Of a stretch of DNA of 64,000 nt, positions 63,091 through 64,000 are shown one piece after another. The stretch is taken from the NCBI GenBank assembly GCA_963842955.1, contig CAWJIJ010000008.1, positions 234,327-298,326 on the forward strand, read 5' to 3'. Each line of letters begins with the position of its first letter. Position 1 is the stretch's first letter. The notes beneath the pieces are model-generated. The model had not been told where the DNA came from. It made no database searches and saw only the letters and a program-made list of their open reading frames with translations. The position numbers and the translations under genes are program-made. Source of the DNA: JARFQW01 sp963842955. GTDB lineage: Bacteria; Pseudomonadota; Gammaproteobacteria; Steroidobacterales; XN24.

Positions 63091-63432
63091 ATGCCCAAGA
63101 CTATCTTCGTGTTTGCATTCCTGTTGATCGCACTTGGCGTCGGCGCTTTCCTGATGTCTTCCAGCCCTACCGCCCTGCTGCCCGCCTACGTGGGCGGCAC
63201 TTTGGCGATCATCGGGGCGCTGGCGAAGAGCTTCGCAGGTTCTCGCAAGTACCTGCTGCCGGTCGCCGGACTCGTCGCATTGCTCGGCGCCCTGGCCTCG
63301 GCCGCAGCGCTCGGTATACGCGCAAGCGAGATGAGCCCGCTCGCGCTGACGGTCAACGTCGGCATGCTGGTGCTGAGCGCGACGGCATTTGCCCTGATCG
63401 TCCGCGAGTTCATGGCTGCTCGGCGCGCCTAG
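63091..63432 (+). CDS. Four-helix small membrane protein, unknown
   Basis: This 113-residue protein has three or four membrane helices (IFVFAFLLIALGVGAFLM, ALLPAYVGGTLAIIGALA, LLPVAGLVALLGALASAAAL, ALTVNVGMLVLSATAFALIV) and a short basic tail. It resembles TMEM14-like or DUF-type helical-bundle proteins, without a firm match. Third positions are GC-rich. ATG 63091 has CCGGAG at -8 to -13. Confidence 0.65.
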   Translation: MPKTIFVFAFLLIALGVGAFLMSSSPTALLPAYVGGTLAIIGALAKSFAGSRKYLLPVAGLVALLGALASAAALGIRASEMSPLALTVNVGMLVLSATAFALIVREFMAARRA

Positions 63433-63761
63433 CGGCCGGGCCGCGGCCGCTGTGTCGGCCAGCGCGGGATGAGCGAAAGGGTGACAAGTGGCGCCTTCAC
63501 GAGTTTTTTGGCGATGTCAGTCAACATCGCCTTGTCGAGGTTCAGACCCGCGACGATCGTCATCAGCTCCTCGTTTTCCTCGCATAGCGGCCTGAGCTCT
63601 CTCGCCTGGCCCGGCTCCAACCCGCCGTAGTCCTTTTTCCAGCGCCAGAAGGTTTGCTCGGCGGCACCAGGCTTCCTGGCGTTCTCCGTAGCCTGCGTAC
63701 CCAGCTCGTGCTGCTTCACAGCGGCAACGATCTGCTCCACCGAGTACCTCTTCCGCCTCAT
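63429..63761 (-). pseudogene. IS3-family transposase OrfA remnant
   Basis: This frame has the OrfA helix-turn-helix and leucine-zipper pattern (KRYSVEQIVAAVKQHELGTQ, EQTFWRWKKDYGGLEPGQ, LCEENEELMTIVAGLNLDKA) with the expected DKAML-type end. The sequence then departs from the family and no OrfB follows; the neighbouring membrane-protein gene abuts it. It is a truncated insertion-sequence remnant. The frame is open to 63785, but ATG 63761 fits OrfA. Confidence 0.75.
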
Positions 63762-63925
63762 GACAAAACCTGCATACAGGTTCAATCCTGCCAGAAAGTC
63801 TCGTTCCGAATAGCTCGAATTAGTGGACTCCCCTCACCCTGAAGGCCAGCCCGATGCCGAGCCAGTCAGCGGATCGAACACGGTGCTCGGGGCGATCTGG
63901 CACGCCCTCCGACAGGAAGGCTGAC

Positions 63926-64000
63926 ATGAAAACGCCAAACCGTCGCGCTGAAGTCGCGCTCTTGCTCGCCTTCGTATCGGTTTGTAGGGAATTATGCATG
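63926..64000 (+). CDS. Start of an unknown gene, cut by the window edge
   Basis: ATG 63926 is preceded by AGGAAGG at good spacing and the frame stays open for 25 codons to the window end. The product begins MKTPNRRAEVALLLAFVSVC, which may be a short signal or lipoprotein leader ending at the cysteine. Too little is visible to assign function. Confidence 0.4.
   Translation, partial: MKTPNRRAEVALLLAFVSVCRELCM

Noticed and set aside
1..64000. CRISPR array, tRNA, rRNA or prophage
   Set aside because: No regularly spaced repeats, no cloverleaf-like or rRNA-like sequence and no phage structural genes were found on reading the window.

Overview
The window is GC-rich chromosomal DNA from a gram-negative bacterium, most likely a gammaproteobacterium. 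This is inferred from the complete System I cytochrome c maturation cluster, several outer-membrane barrels, MtgA, and NnrU-, MipA- and PhoU-type genes. The TPR-bearing Ser/Thr kinase and the TPR-bearing CadC-like regulator fit the Chromatiales/Lysobacterales neighbourhood (for example Wenzhouxiangella-like), but the genus cannot be fixed from the sequence alone.

Layout. At 1-9.8 kb, on the minus strand, lies ccmABCDEFGHI in canonical order, then an acyl-CoA-binding protein, a MaoC-like hot-dog protein and a LytS/LytTR two-component pair that runs off the left edge. At 10-20.6 kb on the plus strand are an HdeD-like membrane protein, a PrpE-type acyl-CoA synthetase, an NnrU-like protein, a one-component molybdopterin oxidoreductase and a three-gene ABC exporter (ATPase, FtsX-type permease, HlyD). 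At 20.6-24.4 kb an orphan ParA-like ATPase, a GT39 glycosyltransferase and MtgA form a tight operon, followed by a haloacid-dehalogenase-type hydrolase. At 24.5-29.2 kb are a MipA/OmpV barrel, a GH31 glycosidase, a SYLF protein and a Pro/Ala-rich exported protein. At 29.4-37.4 kb is a nine-gene V/A-type ATPase operon (H/G, C-like, I, K, F, E, A, B, D). At 37.5-49.7 kb are metabolic and small envelope genes, a 1,054-residue TPR Ser/Thr kinase, an XRE regulator, MarC and an SDR-DUF2867 protein. At 49.9-52.8 kb two toxin-antitoxin modules and a TIR-alpha/beta-hydrolase fusion form the most accessory-looking segment. At 53.4-57.3 kb are two barrels and a CadC-like regulator whose divergent promoter carries phased direct repeats. 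At 59-62.7 kb is a phosphate-uptake set (PiT, NptA-PhoU and a basic 79-residue protein). The right edge carries an IS3 remnant and the start of one more gene.

Two properties run through the whole window. First, at least ten genes that should be intact are broken by single-base frame changes, nearly all in runs of two to five identical bases (ccmF, the HdeD-like gene, the molybdo-enzyme, the ABC permease three times, V-ATPase C-like and E, the SDR, marC twice). This looks like uncorrected indels in the assembly rather than decay, so these genes are annotated over their full inferred span. Second, several start codons sit six or seven bases after a TAnnnT -10 hexamer with no Shine-Dalgarno, which suggests leaderless mRNAs.

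No tRNA, rRNA, CRISPR array or prophage was seen.
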